A stretch of 64,000 bases of DNA from Bartonella grahamii subsp. shimonis (lineage in GTDB: Bacteria > Pseudomonadota > Alphaproteobacteria > Rhizobiales > Rhizobiaceae): contig NZ_CP123961.1 of assembly GCF_036327415.1 (NCBI RefSeq), positions 1,488,001 through 1,552,000 of the forward strand. The letters are read 5' to 3'. Below, one piece after another: positions 8,382-17,821 of the stretch; positions within the stretch are counted from its first letter, which is position 1; every line of letters starts with the position of its first letter. The position numbers and the translations under genes were made by a program. Under the pieces are notes generated by a model, which was given only the letters and a program-made list of their open reading frames with translations, was not told where the DNA came from and searched no databases.

Positions 8382-9078
8382 AATAAAAAATCTTCACGTT
8401 CATTATGGTGCCATTAAAGCTGTCCAAAATCTTTCTATGTCCATAAAAAAGGGAAGTATTGTCACTTTAATTGGAGCCAATGGTGCTGGAAAAAGCAGTA
8501 TTGTACGTTCTATTACAGGACTTAATCGCTCTGTTTATGGTGAAATTACCTATAATGGCGAATTAATTATTAAAAAATCACCAGAAGAGATTTTGCGATT
8601 AGGTATTGCTCTAAGTCCTGAAGGACGACGTATCATGCCCCATCTCACTGTTTTAGAGAATCTTCATCTAGGCGCTTATATTCGTCACGATAAGCAGGGA
8701 ATTTCCCGTGATATTGAATGGATATTTGATCTATTTCCGCGTCTACGTGAAAGAGCAAAACAGTTGGGAGGAACAATGTCAGGTGGTGAACAACAGATGG
8801 TTGCTGTGGGCCGTGCACTCATGAGCAATCCTGATATGGTAATATTAGATGAACCCTCGTTGGGGTTAGCACCACTTCTCGTTCGAGAAATTTTTTCGAT
8901 TATTCGAAAAATTAATGATATGGGAAAAACTGTTCTTCTTATTGAACAAAATGCATTTGCTGCGCTTTCCATAGCTGACTATGCTTATATTTTAGAGGTA
9001 GGACATATTTTATTTCACGGTGAAGGCAAAACTATGCTCTCTGATTCGCGTGTTAAAGAAGCCTATCTTGGTGGATAA
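8368..9078 (+). CDS. livF: Branched-chain amino-acid ABC transporter ATPase LivF
   Basis: A 236-residue ABC ATPase with Walker A GANGAGKSS, the LivF-type segment ALSPEGRRIMPHLTV, signature SGGEQQMVAVGRAL, Walker B MVILDEPSLGLAP and the H-loop region LIEQNA. The ATG at 8368 is chosen because GGCGGAG lies six to seven bases before it; an open frame upstream is only a continuation inside livG. It is the last gene of the five-gene importer operon, which ends in a strong terminator about 45 bases downstream. Confidence 0.93.
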   Translation: MDILKIKNLHVHYGAIKAVQNLSMSIKKGSIVTLIGANGAGKSSIVRSITGLNRSVYGEITYNGELIIKKSPEEILRLGIALSPEGRRIMPHLTVLENLHLGAYIRHDKQGISRDIEWIFDLFPRLRERAKQLGGTMSGGEQQMVAVGRALMSNPDMVILDEPSLGLAPLLVREIFSIIRKINDMGKTVLLIEQNAFAALSIADYAYILEVGHILFHGEGKTMLSDSRVKEAYLGG

Positions 9079-9121
9079 AAACTACGAATTAAGGAAATAG
9101 AGCTCGTCTTTCCACCTTTTG

Positions 9122-9160
9122 AAAAAGCATTTCTCATCCTTAATGAGAAATGCTTCCTTG
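9122..9160. terminator. Bidirectional terminator between livF and gatA
   Basis: A perfect 13-bp stem (9125-9137 with 9143-9155, loop CCTTA) lies between the convergent livF and gatA genes. On the minus strand it is followed by a T-rich run (from the A residues at 9122-9126), giving a convincing intrinsic terminator for gatCA; on the plus strand the U-tract is short. Confidence 0.8.
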
Positions 9161-9173
9161 TGAAGCTTAACTA

Positions 9174-10658
9174 TTACATCCACCATTTTTCTGCACTGAA
9201 TATCCCTGCTTCTTTTTCAATAATGTGCGCTATCTGAAAAATAACTTCTTCAGCAAAAGGTTTACCAATCAATTGCAATCCTAGAGGTAAACCATTTGAT
9301 GACAGACCAGCAGGAACAGAGATTCCTGGTAAACCAGCCATATTAACTGGTACCGTAAAAATATCATTAAGATACATTGCTACAGCATCATTTTTTATTT
9401 TTTCATCAGCAATACCAAAGGCAGGTGTTGGTGTAGCTGGTGTCAAAATAGCATCAATGCCTGAAGCAAAACATTGATCAAAATCACATTTTACGAGTGT
9501 TCTTACTTTTTGAGCTCTTAGATAACAGGCATCATAATAACCAGATGAAAGAACATAAGTCCCAACCAAAATACGCCGCTTGACTTCATCACCAAAGCCA
9601 ACAGAACGTGTATTTTCATACATCTCAATGATATCTTTTCCAGGAACACGCAAACCAAAACGGACACCATCATAACGTGCTAAATTAGAAGAGGCTTCTG
9701 CAGGAGCTATAATATAATAAGAAGGTAGAGCGTATTTTGTATGGGGTAAAGAAATATCCTTAATTTCAGCTCCTGCTTCTTTTAACCAATTGATACCCTT
9801 TTGCCACAGTTCAATAATTTCAGAAGACATTCCATCCAGATGATATTCTTTTGGAATACCAATTTTCATTCCTTTGATTGATTGACCAAGATAACTTTCA
9901 TAATCAGGAACTGGTAAATTCACGGAAGTAGAATCTTTTTCATCAAAAGAGGACATTGATCTTAGTAAGATAGCACAATCACGAACATCTCTAGCAATAG
10001 GTCCAGCTTGATCAAGGGATGAAGCAAACGCGACAACGCCCCACCGTGAACAACGTCCATAAGTTGGCTTTATTCCTACAGTTCCGGTAAAAGCTGCTGG
10101 TTGACGTATTGAGCCACCTGTATCTGTTGCGGTTGCACCTGCACAAATTTGTGCTGCAACAGCGGCAGACGATCCCCCCGAAGAACCACCGGGGACGAGT
10201 TTTTCATTCGAGCCTTTTTTTCTCCATGGATTAACAACGGGACCATAATATGATGTCTCATTAGAGGAGCCCATAGCAAACTCATCCATATTAAGTTTTC
10301 CTAACATTACAGCACCGTCTTGCCATAAATTAGCCGTAACAGTTGATTCATAGAGCGGTTTAAAACCATCAAGGATATGTGAACAGGCTTGAGTATGAAC
10401 ACCATAGGTTGCAAAAAGATCTTTGATCCCCAAAGGGATTCCTTCTAAAAGCCCTCCCTGCCCTCTCGCTAAGCGACTATCTGATTCAGCAGCCATTTTT
10501 CTTGCTTGTTCTGCTGTTATTTTTACATAAGCATTCAAAGTTGGATTAGCCGATTCTATTGCCTGTAAATAAGCTTCCGTTAATTCTGTTGCTTTGAGAT
10601 TTTTCTTTGTTAAAGCATCACGAGCTTGTGCAATTGTGAGGGTTGTTAAATCAGTCAT
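9174..10658 (-). CDS. gatA: Asp-tRNA(Asn)/Glu-tRNA(Gln) amidotransferase subunit A
   Basis: A 494-residue amidase-signature protein. The Ser-cisSer-Lys triad is present: Lys in [10 protein letters not shown] and the two serines in [15 protein letters not shown] with [13 protein letters not shown] following. GatA releases ammonia from glutamine, which GatB uses to amidate mischarged tRNA. The ATG at 10658 gives the family start [11 protein letters not shown]; a TTG four codons earlier is also open. gatC precedes it by about 30 bases. gatB is not in this window, although the trimer needs it, so it must be encoded elsewhere. Confidence 0.95.
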   Translation of the reverse strand: MTDLTTLTIAQARDALTKKNLKATELTEAYLQAIESANPTLNAYVKITAEQARKMAAESDSRLARGQGGLLEGIPLGIKDLFATYGVHTQACSHILDGFKPLYESTVTANLWQDGAVMLGKLNMDEFAMGSSNETSYYGPVVNPWRKKGSNEKLVPGGSSGGSSAAVAAQICAGATATDTGGSIRQPAAFTGTVGIKPTYGRCSRWGVVAFASSLDQAGPIARDVRDCAILLRSMSSFDEKDSTSVNLPVPDYESYLGQSIKGMKIGIPKEYHLDGMSSEIIELWQKGINWLKEAGAEIKDISLPHTKYALPSYYIIAPAEASSNLARYDGVRFGLRVPGKDIIEMYENTRSVGFGDEVKRRILVGTYVLSSGYYDACYLRAQKVRTLVKCDFDQCFASGIDAILTPATPTPAFGIADEKIKNDAVAMYLNDIFTVPVNMAGLPGISVPAGLSSNGLPLGLQLIGKPFAEEVIFQIAHIIEKEAGIFSAEKWWM

Positions 10659-10689
10659 ATTGGTTCTCAAATTTCAAAAATATAAAAAG

Positions 10690-10977
10690 TTACTCAACAA
10701 TTTTTGAGACAAGAAAAAAATTTTCTTCTGTAACAGGGGCATTTGCTACAATATCTGCTGCTTTATCACCATCTGTAACACTATCTTCACGCATTCGTAG
10801 AGTCATCGGTATCACAGATGTTAATGGCTCAACTCCACTGACATCAACTTCACTCAATTGCTCTACAAAACCTAAAATAGCATTGAATTTTTTTGTCACA
10901 GGTTCTATCTCATCATCGCGGATAGCAATCCGCGCTAAATGTGCGATCCGCTTGACGGTCTCTTGATCAACAGACAT
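10690..10977 (-). CDS. gatC: Asp-tRNA(Asn)/Glu-tRNA(Gln) amidotransferase subunit C
   Basis: A 95-residue protein of the GatC family, with the N-terminal [17 protein letters not shown] and the central [18 protein letters not shown]. GatC wraps around the GatA-GatB interface and stabilises the complex. It is the first gene of the gatCA unit and is divergent from ruvX; the roughly 140 bases between them must hold both promoters. Confidence 0.94.
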   Translation of the reverse strand: MSVDQETVKRIAHLARIAIRDDEIEPVTKKFNAILGFVEQLSEVDVSGVEPLTSVIPMTLRMREDSVTDGDKAADIVANAPVTEENFFLVSKIVE

Positions 10978-11114
10978 ACTATTTACGCCTTTCTGTTTTT
11001 ATTAATCTTTATCTGGCTATACAAGGCTGAGCTTGCAAGCGCAAGAATATTAGATAACATGAATGAAGAATATAACCATTGGATCTGAAACATTAAAAAA
11101 CGCATTATACCCTT

Positions 11115-11594
11115 ATGACCGTTATTAATATAAATGAAGTTATGACACATCTTTTGCCTGGACAAACAATAGCAGGCTTAGATTTAGGGACAAAAACTAT
11201 CGGAATTGCGATTTCTGATATGGGACTGACTGTCTCAAATCCGCGTCCTGTACTACAGCGAAAAAAATTCACAGAAGATGCTTACACACTTATTAAAATT
11301 TTTGACCGTGAAAATGTAGGCGTTATTATCATTGGCTTACCCCTTAACATGAATGGAAGCAGCGGCTCTCGTGTTCAAGCAACCAGAGCTTTTGTGAGCA
11401 ATATGAAAGCTTATACAAAAATTCCATTTGTTTTTTGGGACGAACGTTTATCAACAATTGCTGCAGAACGTTCTCTTCTAGAAATGAATGTATCGCGCGC
11501 TAAAAGAGCAAGCCGAATTGATTCGGCAGCCGCCGCTTTTATATTGCAAGGAGCTCTCAATAGGATTCAAAACTTTCATCATATGGAAGGATAG
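11115..11594 (+). CDS. ruvX: Putative pre-16S rRNA nuclease / YqgF-type RuvX
   Basis: A 159-residue RNase H-fold protein. The YqgF features are [15 protein letters not shown] near residue 20, [14 protein letters not shown] near residue 75, [13 protein letters not shown] near residue 115, and [14 protein letters not shown] at the end. Acidic residues of the RNase H core (D in GLDLG, E in DERLS, D in RIDSAAA) are kept. The family processes 16S rRNA 5' ends. The start is uncertain between the ATG at 11115 and one nine codons later. The 3' end overlaps the convergent AidB-like gene by 16 bases. Confidence 0.92.
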   Translation: MTVININEVMTHLLPGQTIAGLDLGTKTIGIAISDMGLTVSNPRPVLQRKKFTEDAYTLIKIFDRENVGVIIIGLPLNMNGSSGSRVQATRAFVSNMKAYTKIPFVFWDERLSTIAAERSLLEMNVSRAKRASRIDSAAAAFILQGALNRIQNFHHMEG

Positions 11595-13198
11595 AGGACA
11601 TTGAGCAAATGCCCTGCGTTATATCGTGCAATGAGCATCCCGTAAGAAGATCTCCATTGTCCCCCAAGGCGGCTTTCCATATAGGCATTTGCAACATGTT
11701 CTATGTCTGTAGAACGTAATGCTGCTGCTGCTGCTGCATAGGCTACCTGTTCAACAAAAAATCTTCCTGCACCTTCATTTGCTGATGCCATATCACCTGC
11801 TGATTTAATAATTTCAATTGCTCGTGGCCCCGCTGGTCCAATATCAAGAGCAATTTTTTCTAACAATTTCTGAAACAATCCCGGTGCTTTTTCAGCAATA
11901 AGAATGGCATCCTTTACCAATTGATTAGAAGAACTATTTCTCACAATTCGTGCAGGACCATTATGCAACATTTGTGATAATGGATTATTCTCTATAAAAC
12001 TTTCAATACCAAGTTGTGCAATAATTTCGCCAATAATAGGCACAACCAATTGACTTACGTGATAAGCAATAATAGGTGTCATAATGCGGGCAAAAGCTGC
12101 TTCAGAACGGTCATTTGCTGCATTGTCAAATGCTCTTGCTAAACGCAAAACCAATGCTTGTGAAGCAGCTATATCTAATGCAATATCTGCAAAAATACGT
12201 TCTGTCAGTGGTGGTAAAGGCTGATTGGGCATTTTTTTCCGAAAAAAATCTATGCCAAATTGAAGAGCTGCTCGCAAAACACCTGCCGATATGACCGATT
12301 GATCGAAACGCATCATCGTCTCGATGTCTTTAATAACTTTTAGTCCTTCTCCAGCATTTCCCAAAAGCCAACCACAACTGCCTTGGAAATCAACAACCCC
12401 CTCTGGTGTTAAAAGTTCTCCAGAACGCTGAATTAAATGACGAATCGATATAAAACCATTTAATGCGCCATTTTCTTGTATGCGTGGAATAAAAAAACAA
12501 CTTAAATGACCATTTAAATCTGCACTAACAAGATATCCGTCAGCGGTAGGATTAATAACATTGGTTTTTACAACATTTAAACGATATAGATCACGTTCCA
12601 TACTTTCATCGAAAGAAATTTTCTTAACACTTGGAAAATTGAAAGCATATTTTTCAGTATCATCAAATGCACAGGTTAGAGAAGCTGCCTTTTTATGATG
12701 AATAGGCTTTGATGAAGAATCATATTGGCGTGATAAAAGTACATTTTTCCATTTTTTGAAGAGCTCAATATCACTAATTAAAACAGCAATAGCTGCACTC
12801 GTTATGATAACTTCATTCAAATGTCCTGTTTCTAAACCAGCAGATAAAGCTAAACGAATCGCACGTGCTTGATAGCGGAATCCATTTTCTGAGCTCGTAT
12901 TTTCCCAAAGCGAAGTAACCAAACCTGCTTGTCTAGAATATTGTTGAAGAGCTTGATAGGAAGAATGGATTTCTAATTTTTCCGTTGGTTGCCCCCATTC
13001 ATCATTATAACATAATAAAGGCTTATAATGACTCGCTAAGCAAGAAAGTTTCCATGCTTCTCGACTTGCCGCAAAATCCCCTATTTCTTCAAAACTTGCT
13101 AACAAAAACTTAGGCAAAGTAGAGGCAATACGAAACATAAGCGTATCGCTAAGAAATGTATTTTTTCGACGATTATTTTGCGCAGATACAGCACTCAT
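11579..13198 (-). CDS. Acyl-CoA dehydrogenase family protein, AidB-like
   Basis: A 539-residue protein of the acyl-CoA dehydrogenase superfamily, of the longer AidB type (about 540 residues) rather than the usual 380. The middle beta domain has [13 protein letters not shown] and [28 protein letters not shown], and the C-terminal helical bundle has the long alanine-rich helices usual for the FAD domain. E. coli AidB binds FAD and DNA and belongs to the adaptive response to alkylation. Whether this protein keeps catalytic activity is unclear; I cannot place the catalytic glutamate. It stands alone, convergent with ruvX and divergent from pyrB. Confidence 0.8.
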   Translation of the reverse strand: MSAVSAQNNRRKNTFLSDTLMFRIASTLPKFLLASFEEIGDFAASREAWKLSCLASHYKPLLCYNDEWGQPTEKLEIHSSYQALQQYSRQAGLVTSLWENTSSENGFRYQARAIRLALSAGLETGHLNEVIITSAAIAVLISDIELFKKWKNVLLSRQYDSSSKPIHHKKAASLTCAFDDTEKYAFNFPSVKKISFDESMERDLYRLNVVKTNVINPTADGYLVSADLNGHLSCFFIPRIQENGALNGFISIRHLIQRSGELLTPEGVVDFQGSCGWLLGNAGEGLKVIKDIETMMRFDQSVISAGVLRAALQFGIDFFRKKMPNQPLPPLTERIFADIALDIAASQALVLRLARAFDNAANDRSEAAFARIMTPIIAYHVSQLVVPIIGEIIAQLGIESFIENNPLSQMLHNGPARIVRNSSSNQLVKDAILIAEKAPGLFQKLLEKIALDIGPAGPRAIEIIKSAGDMASANEGAGRFFVEQVAYAAAAAALRSTDIEHVANAYMESRLGGQWRSSYGMLIARYNAGHLLNVLYPSI

Positions 13199-13323
13199 AG
13201 GTATGTTCCTATATTCAGATCATTCATATCATAGACTATTTTTCTTTTTAGAGTTAAAAAACATTTATCATATTTAAACAAATGCTTGTTTAACCTGTTT
13301 AGAGAGAGATAAAGAAGAATGCT

Positions 13324-14289
13324 ATGATTCAAGATAATTTTTTTCCACTTTTCCCTCATCAACATCTTTTAGCTATTAAAGATCTGAGTGTGCAAGATCT
13401 TAATACATTACTTGATCGTGCAGAAGCAAATGTTATCCTTTCTAACAAAATTGATAAAACAAAATCTACTTTGCATGGACGAACTCAAATTAATCTCTTT
13501 TTTGAAGCTTCTACGCGAACACAATCTTCTTTTGAATTAGCGGGTAAAAGGCTAGGTGCACACGTGATGAGTCTTGCGATCGGCAACTCATCTGTAAAAA
13601 AAGGAGAAACATTACTTGATACAGCTACAACTCTCAATGCGATGAAGCCAGATATACTGGTTTTTCGCCATAACAGTGCAGGAGCGGCATCTTTATTAGC
13701 GCAAAAAGTTGATTGTTGTGTCATTAATGCAGGTGATGGTGCTCATGAACATCCAACCCAAGCTTTATTAGATGCTCTAACCATTAAAAGAGCAAAAGGT
13801 CGTATTGAAGGATTAACTGTTGCGATTTGTGGAGATATCTTACACTCACGTGTTGCCCGTTCCAATATCCTGAGTCTCAATGCTTTAGGTGCTCGTGTTC
13901 GTGCTGTTGCTCCCTCAACACTCTTACCCGCAGAAATCGCTCATATGAGTGTTGAGGTTTTTAACACGATGAAAGAAGGTCTTAAAAATGCTGACGTTAT
14001 CATGATGTTGCGCTTACAGCATGAACGTATGACAGGCTCTTTTATTCCCTCTACGCGTGAATATTTTCATTATTTTGGCTTACATAAAGAAAATTTAGCC
14101 TATGCCAAAAACGATTGCATTATTCTGCATCCTGGCCCAATAAACCGTGGTGTAGAGATTGCATCCGACATAGCAGATGGACCACAAAGTATGATTCATA
14201 CACAAGTAGAAATGGGAATTGCAGTACGTATGGCTGTCATGGAGGCTTTATTAGATTCACGCGCGAAGATCAGTGGAGAAAAAAAATGA
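13324..14289 (+). CDS. pyrB: Aspartate carbamoyltransferase catalytic subunit
   Basis: A 321-residue enzyme joining carbamoyl phosphate to aspartate in pyrimidine synthesis. The carbamoyl-phosphate loop [14 protein letters not shown] is at about residues 60-73, followed by KGETLLDT (the 80s loop), [13 protein letters not shown] and [11 protein letters not shown]. No pyrI regulatory subunit is present. The stop overlaps the start of the dihydroorotase-like gene by ATGA, which is typical for class A pyrB paired with an inactive dihydroorotase that takes part in the complex. Confidence 0.95.
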   Translation: MIQDNFFPLFPHQHLLAIKDLSVQDLNTLLDRAEANVILSNKIDKTKSTLHGRTQINLFFEASTRTQSSFELAGKRLGAHVMSLAIGNSSVKKGETLLDTATTLNAMKPDILVFRHNSAGAASLLAQKVDCCVINAGDGAHEHPTQALLDALTIKRAKGRIEGLTVAICGDILHSRVARSNILSLNALGARVRAVAPSTLLPAEIAHMSVEVFNTMKEGLKNADVIMMLRLQHERMTGSFIPSTREYFHYFGLHKENLAYAKNDCIILHPGPINRGVEIASDIADGPQSMIHTQVEMGIAVRMAVMEALLDSRAKISGEKK

Positions 14290-15587
14290 TAAAACCAATT
14301 GTTTTTCAAAATGTTCGTATTATTGATCCTTCGCGCGCAATCGATGAAATTGGTACAGTTATTGTTGAAAATGGACGGATTATAGCCGCTGAAAAAGAAG
14401 CCCTAAATCAAGGAATCCCAGAAGGAGCAGAAATTGTTAATGCACAAAACAAAGCGATTCTCCCTGGTCTTGTTGATGCCCGCGTCTTTGTCCGAGAATT
14501 AGCCAATGAACACTGTGAAACAATCGCATCAACAAGTCAATCCGCAGCAGCAGGTGGTATTACTTCTTTCCTCATGATGCCAGATACGCGTCCAGTCATT
14601 GATAATGTAGCACTTGTTGAATTTATTAGGCATACAGTACAAGAAAAGTCATCGGTCAATATTTATCCCGTTGCTGCGATCACACAAGGTTTCAACGGAC
14701 AAGAAATAACGGAATTCGGCTTACTAAAAGATGCAGGAGCTGTTGCCTTTTGTGAAGGAAAAAAAACGCTTCAAAGTTCATCTGTTATGCGACGTGCAAT
14801 GACTTATGCGCGTGATTTAGATGTCACATTAATACACGAAACACAAGACAAAGATCTTACAGGCCAAGGTGTGATGAATGAAGGACTTCTCTCCAGTTGG
14901 CTTGGTCTTTCTGGCATCCCCCGCGAAGCAGAAGTTATCCCACTTGAAAGGGATCTGCGATTAGCAGTATTAACGCAAACACGCTATCATGCCGCTCAAA
15001 TATCAACGGCACTGTCTGCTGATGCGCTTCGTTTCGGTAAAAAACGCAGTGAGAAAATTTCAGCGGGTGTATCTATTAATCATTTATCTTTCAATGAAAA
15101 TGACATTGGTGAATATCGCACCTCTTTTCGCTTAATGCCCCCATTGCGTACAGAAGAAGACCGTATAGCAATGATTGAAGCAATAAAGGATGGGACTATA
15201 GATGTTATTGTCTCTTCTCATGATCCTCAGAGTAAAGATACAAAACATTTACCATTTAATGACGCAGCGGTTGGCGCTATTGGTATGGAGACCTTATTGA
15301 GCGCGGCCTTACGCCTTTATCATGATGAGAGCTTATCTCTTCTACGGATAACTGAACTTTTGTCAACGGCGCCTGCAAAGCTCTTTGGACTCAATGCAGG
15401 AACACTCAAAAAAGGTGCTCATGCAGATCTTATTGTGGTTGATCTTGAAGAACCATGGATTGTTTCGACAGAGAAGCTCTATTCACGTTCAAAAAACACC
15501 CCTTTTGAGAATGCGCGTTTTCAAGGACGCGTGCTCCAGACCTTTGTGAAAGGGAAAACCGTTTTTAAACTTGATCAACAAACTTAA
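14286..15587 (+). CDS. pyrC: Dihydroorotase-like protein lacking the HxH metal ligands
   Basis: A 433-residue amidohydrolase-fold protein whose ATG overlaps the pyrB stop. It aligns with class I dihydroorotases ([53 protein letters not shown]). However the metal-binding HxH after beta strand one is replaced by Arg66 and Phe68 (DARVFVR), the later histidine site reads YHAAQIST, and the D-H-A-P-H segment reads SSHDPQSK. Such proteins, called PyrC' or PyrX in Pseudomonas, are non-catalytic and hold the ATCase complex together. I infer that role here; a true dihydroorotase should exist elsewhere. Confidence 0.85.
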   Translation: MIKPIVFQNVRIIDPSRAIDEIGTVIVENGRIIAAEKEALNQGIPEGAEIVNAQNKAILPGLVDARVFVRELANEHCETIASTSQSAAAGGITSFLMMPDTRPVIDNVALVEFIRHTVQEKSSVNIYPVAAITQGFNGQEITEFGLLKDAGAVAFCEGKKTLQSSSVMRRAMTYARDLDVTLIHETQDKDLTGQGVMNEGLLSSWLGLSGIPREAEVIPLERDLRLAVLTQTRYHAAQISTALSADALRFGKKRSEKISAGVSINHLSFNENDIGEYRTSFRLMPPLRTEEDRIAMIEAIKDGTIDVIVSSHDPQSKDTKHLPFNDAAVGAIGMETLLSAALRLYHDESLSLLRITELLSTAPAKLFGLNAGTLKKGAHADLIVVDLEEPWIVSTEKLYSRSKNTPFENARFQGRVLQTFVKGKTVFKLDQQT

Positions 15588-16231
15588 TGAGATTTTTAAT
15601 GAATGAAGCAGAAATATTTTTTCAGTCCACTCCATGGTTTATTTTCTTAATATCTTATCTCATTGGTTCGATCCCATTTGGTCTTCTTTTTACAAAATTG
15701 GCCAAAATTGGCGATATAAGAACAATCGGTTCCGGTAATATTGGAGCAACAAATGTTTTACGAACAGGAAATAAAAAGCTTGCTACTCTAACACTTCTTT
15801 GTGATATGTTGAAAGGGGCTCTCGTTGTTTTCGTTATAAAGTTTTTTAGTGATCCGCTAAACAATAGTATCCTTATTTCTCTAGCTGGTTTTTTTGCTTT
15901 CTTAGGACATCTTTTTCCCGTATGGCTTAAATTTAAAGGTGGCAAAGGTGTTGCTACCTATCTAGGGATCTGCTTAGGAGTCTACTGGCCAGCAGCAATT
16001 GTTTTCATTGTTGTGTGGATGACGATTTTTCTACTCACACGCTATTCTTCATTATCCGCACTCGTTGCTGTTGTTATAACTGCGATATTTGTTTTTTACT
16101 TTTCCGATCCTTATTTCTGTTTTATGCTGATTGTGATGAGCATATTTGTGTATATAAAGCATTACGCAAATATCGGTAGATTATTAGTTGGGAAAGAAAG
16201 TAAGATTGGGACTCAAAACGGGGATAAATAA
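15587..16231 (+). CDS. plsY: Glycerol-3-phosphate acyltransferase PlsY
   Basis: A 214-residue membrane protein with five hydrophobic segments. The three PlsY motifs are present: GSIPFG near residue 26, [16 protein letters not shown] near residue 47, and the [11 protein letters not shown] loop near residue 120. It acylates glycerol-3-phosphate using acyl-phosphate made by PlsX, which is encoded later in this window. The first ATG overlaps the stop of the preceding gene by one base; an ATG four codons later is also possible. It belongs to the pyrB-pyrC-plsY-dprA string. Confidence 0.93.
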   Translation: MRFLMNEAEIFFQSTPWFIFLISYLIGSIPFGLLFTKLAKIGDIRTIGSGNIGATNVLRTGNKKLATLTLLCDMLKGALVVFVIKFFSDPLNNSILISLAGFFAFLGHLFPVWLKFKGGKGVATYLGICLGVYWPAAIVFIVVWMTIFLLTRYSSLSALVAVVITAIFVFYFSDPYFCFMLIVMSIFVYIKHYANIGRLLVGKESKIGTQNGDK

Positions 16232-17420
16232 AGGAATCCTGCTCACTGATCGTCAACGTCTAAATTGGTTACGGTTATTGCGTAGTGAAAATATTGGAGC
16301 AGTGAGTTTTCGCAATCTCATTGATCATTATAAAACAGCAGAAAATGCTTTGGTAGCACTGCCAGAGCTTAGTAGAAAAGGTGGTGCTTCTGTATCTATT
16401 AAAATAGCAAGCTTAGAAGATGCAGAAAAAGAAATACAAGAAGCTGAAAGATTAGGTATTCGATTTATCGCTATGGGAGAACCAGATTACCCAGCCTTTC
16501 TTAAGGTTACAGAAGCATCCCCGCCGCTTATTGCTATAAAAGGCAATGTTTCAGTTTTTCAAAAAAATTCTATTGGAATTATAGGATCCCGAAATGCCTC
16601 AGCCGCTGGTAAAAAGCTTGCTGCTCAATTTGCGCATTTTCTTGGCGAAGCGGATTTTGTAATAATTTCTGGGCTCGCTCGTGGAATTGATACTATTGCA
16701 CATCAAGCAAGTTTAAAAACAGGAACCGTTGCAGTTATGGCTGGCGGAATTGATCATATCTACCCTCCTGAAAATAAAAAGTTGCATGAAGATATTATCG
16801 CCAACGGTGGAGCTATTATCAGTGAAATGCCGATCTCTTGGAAGCCGCGCGCTATCGATTTTCCAAGAAGAAACCGTATTATTGCAGCTCTATCACTTGG
16901 TATCTTGGTTGTAGAGGCAGCCCTGCGCTCAGGGTCCTTGATTACCGCACGTCAAGCAGTCGAAATGGGACGGTTGATTTTTGCCATTCCCGGTTCTCCA
17001 CTTGATCCAAGATCTGTTGGTACAAACAACCTCATCAAGGACGGAGCTCTACTCACCACACATCCTTCTGACATTATAGAAACACTTACGCCATTAATTT
17101 CACCGCTTCCAAATTCCCAACTCAATTTTTTTGAGGAACCATCCTCTTTACAACTTGAAAAGAAGAATGTTAATTTAGCAGATGGAAAAAACAGCCTATC
17201 CCCTTTAGAAGGAGATGATGCAGAACGCGCAGCAGTTCTCTCCGCGCTTTCAACAACGCCAATCGATTTAGACACACTCAGCGCCCATTCAGGTGTTTCA
17301 CTCCCAACTCTCTACCTCTTGTTGGTAGAACTCGACCTTGCTGGAAAGCTCATTCGACACTCTGGTGGTTGTGTGTCATTGTCGAATTTTGATCTTCCCC
17401 AAGAGCCTCAGCACTATTAA
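16188..17420 (+). CDS. dprA: DNA-processing protein DprA
   Basis: A protein of about 400 residues with the DprA Rossmann-like domain: [60 protein letters not shown] and [15 protein letters not shown] winged-helix-like C-terminal domain follows (about residues 345-395). DprA loads RecA onto incoming single-stranded DNA in natural transformation. The start is uncertain: no ATG occurs near the conserved region, and the 5' end lies inside plsY. Two TTG codons, at 16188 and 16206, are possible; I use the first. The 3' end overlaps a small minus-strand gene. Confidence 0.88.
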   Translation: MGKKVRLGLKTGINKGILLTDRQRLNWLRLLRSENIGAVSFRNLIDHYKTAENALVALPELSRKGGASVSIKIASLEDAEKEIQEAERLGIRFIAMGEPDYPAFLKVTEASPPLIAIKGNVSVFQKNSIGIIGSRNASAAGKKLAAQFAHFLGEADFVIISGLARGIDTIAHQASLKTGTVAVMAGGIDHIYPPENKKLHEDIIANGGAIISEMPISWKPRAIDFPRRNRIIAALSLGILVVEAALRSGSLITARQAVEMGRLIFAIPGSPLDPRSVGTNNLIKDGALLTTHPSDIIETLTPLISPLPNSQLNFFEEPSSLQLEKKNVNLADGKNSLSPLEGDDAERAAVLSALSTTPIDLDTLSAHSGVSLPTLYLLLVELDLAGKLIRHSGGCVSLSNFDLPQEPQHY

Positions 17421-17556
17421 TAATGCTTTGCCCTTCTTTGGCAACCATATCCAAAAGCAATGCTAAAAGCGGACTATGCGCCTGACGTGCCATCTGATTC
17501 ATTTGCTTTGACATATCTGTAATATATTGGATAACTTTTAAATGATTTATAAACAT
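17350..17556 (-). CDS. Small conserved helical protein, function unknown
   Basis: A 68-residue protein beginning MFINHLKVIQYITDM and continuing MARQAHSPLLALLLDMVAKEG. It resembles short uncharacterised proteins of rhizobia with the pattern YI-x-M-x(7)-AR-x(4)-LLAYLLxMA; I do not know a function. A strong ribosome binding site (AGAGG, about five bases before the ATG) supports translation. The last 71 bases lie antisense to the end of dprA, an unusually long convergent overlap for two real genes. Confidence 0.65.
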   Translation of the reverse strand: MFINHLKVIQYITDMSKQMNQMARQAHSPLLALLLDMVAKEGQSIINSAEALGEDQNSTMTHNHQSVE

Positions 17557-17821
17557 AATCCTCTATCCTTGAGCATTTCCCCTCCTACCTCTCAATAGAC
17601 GTCATCTTAGTATTTCGCCGTATGTTTTTGTAATAACAGTGGAAAATAAATCGTGTAATTCTATATAGGGTGTACTCTAATAATAACAATCATAAGTTGT
17701 ACAATATTCATGTTTTTTATATGGCTAATATTTTTTTATGTGCTCTTAAGCAATTGTCATTAGCTATTCGCGTAAAAGGCGTTTATAAAAAAGTTTTTTA
17801 TTTCAATATTTGGGTAAAATT

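Noticed and set aside
10983..11165. 60-codon minus-strand frame between gatC and ruvX
   Set aside because: It overlaps the ruvX start, has no family match, and lies in the shared promoter region; chance frame.
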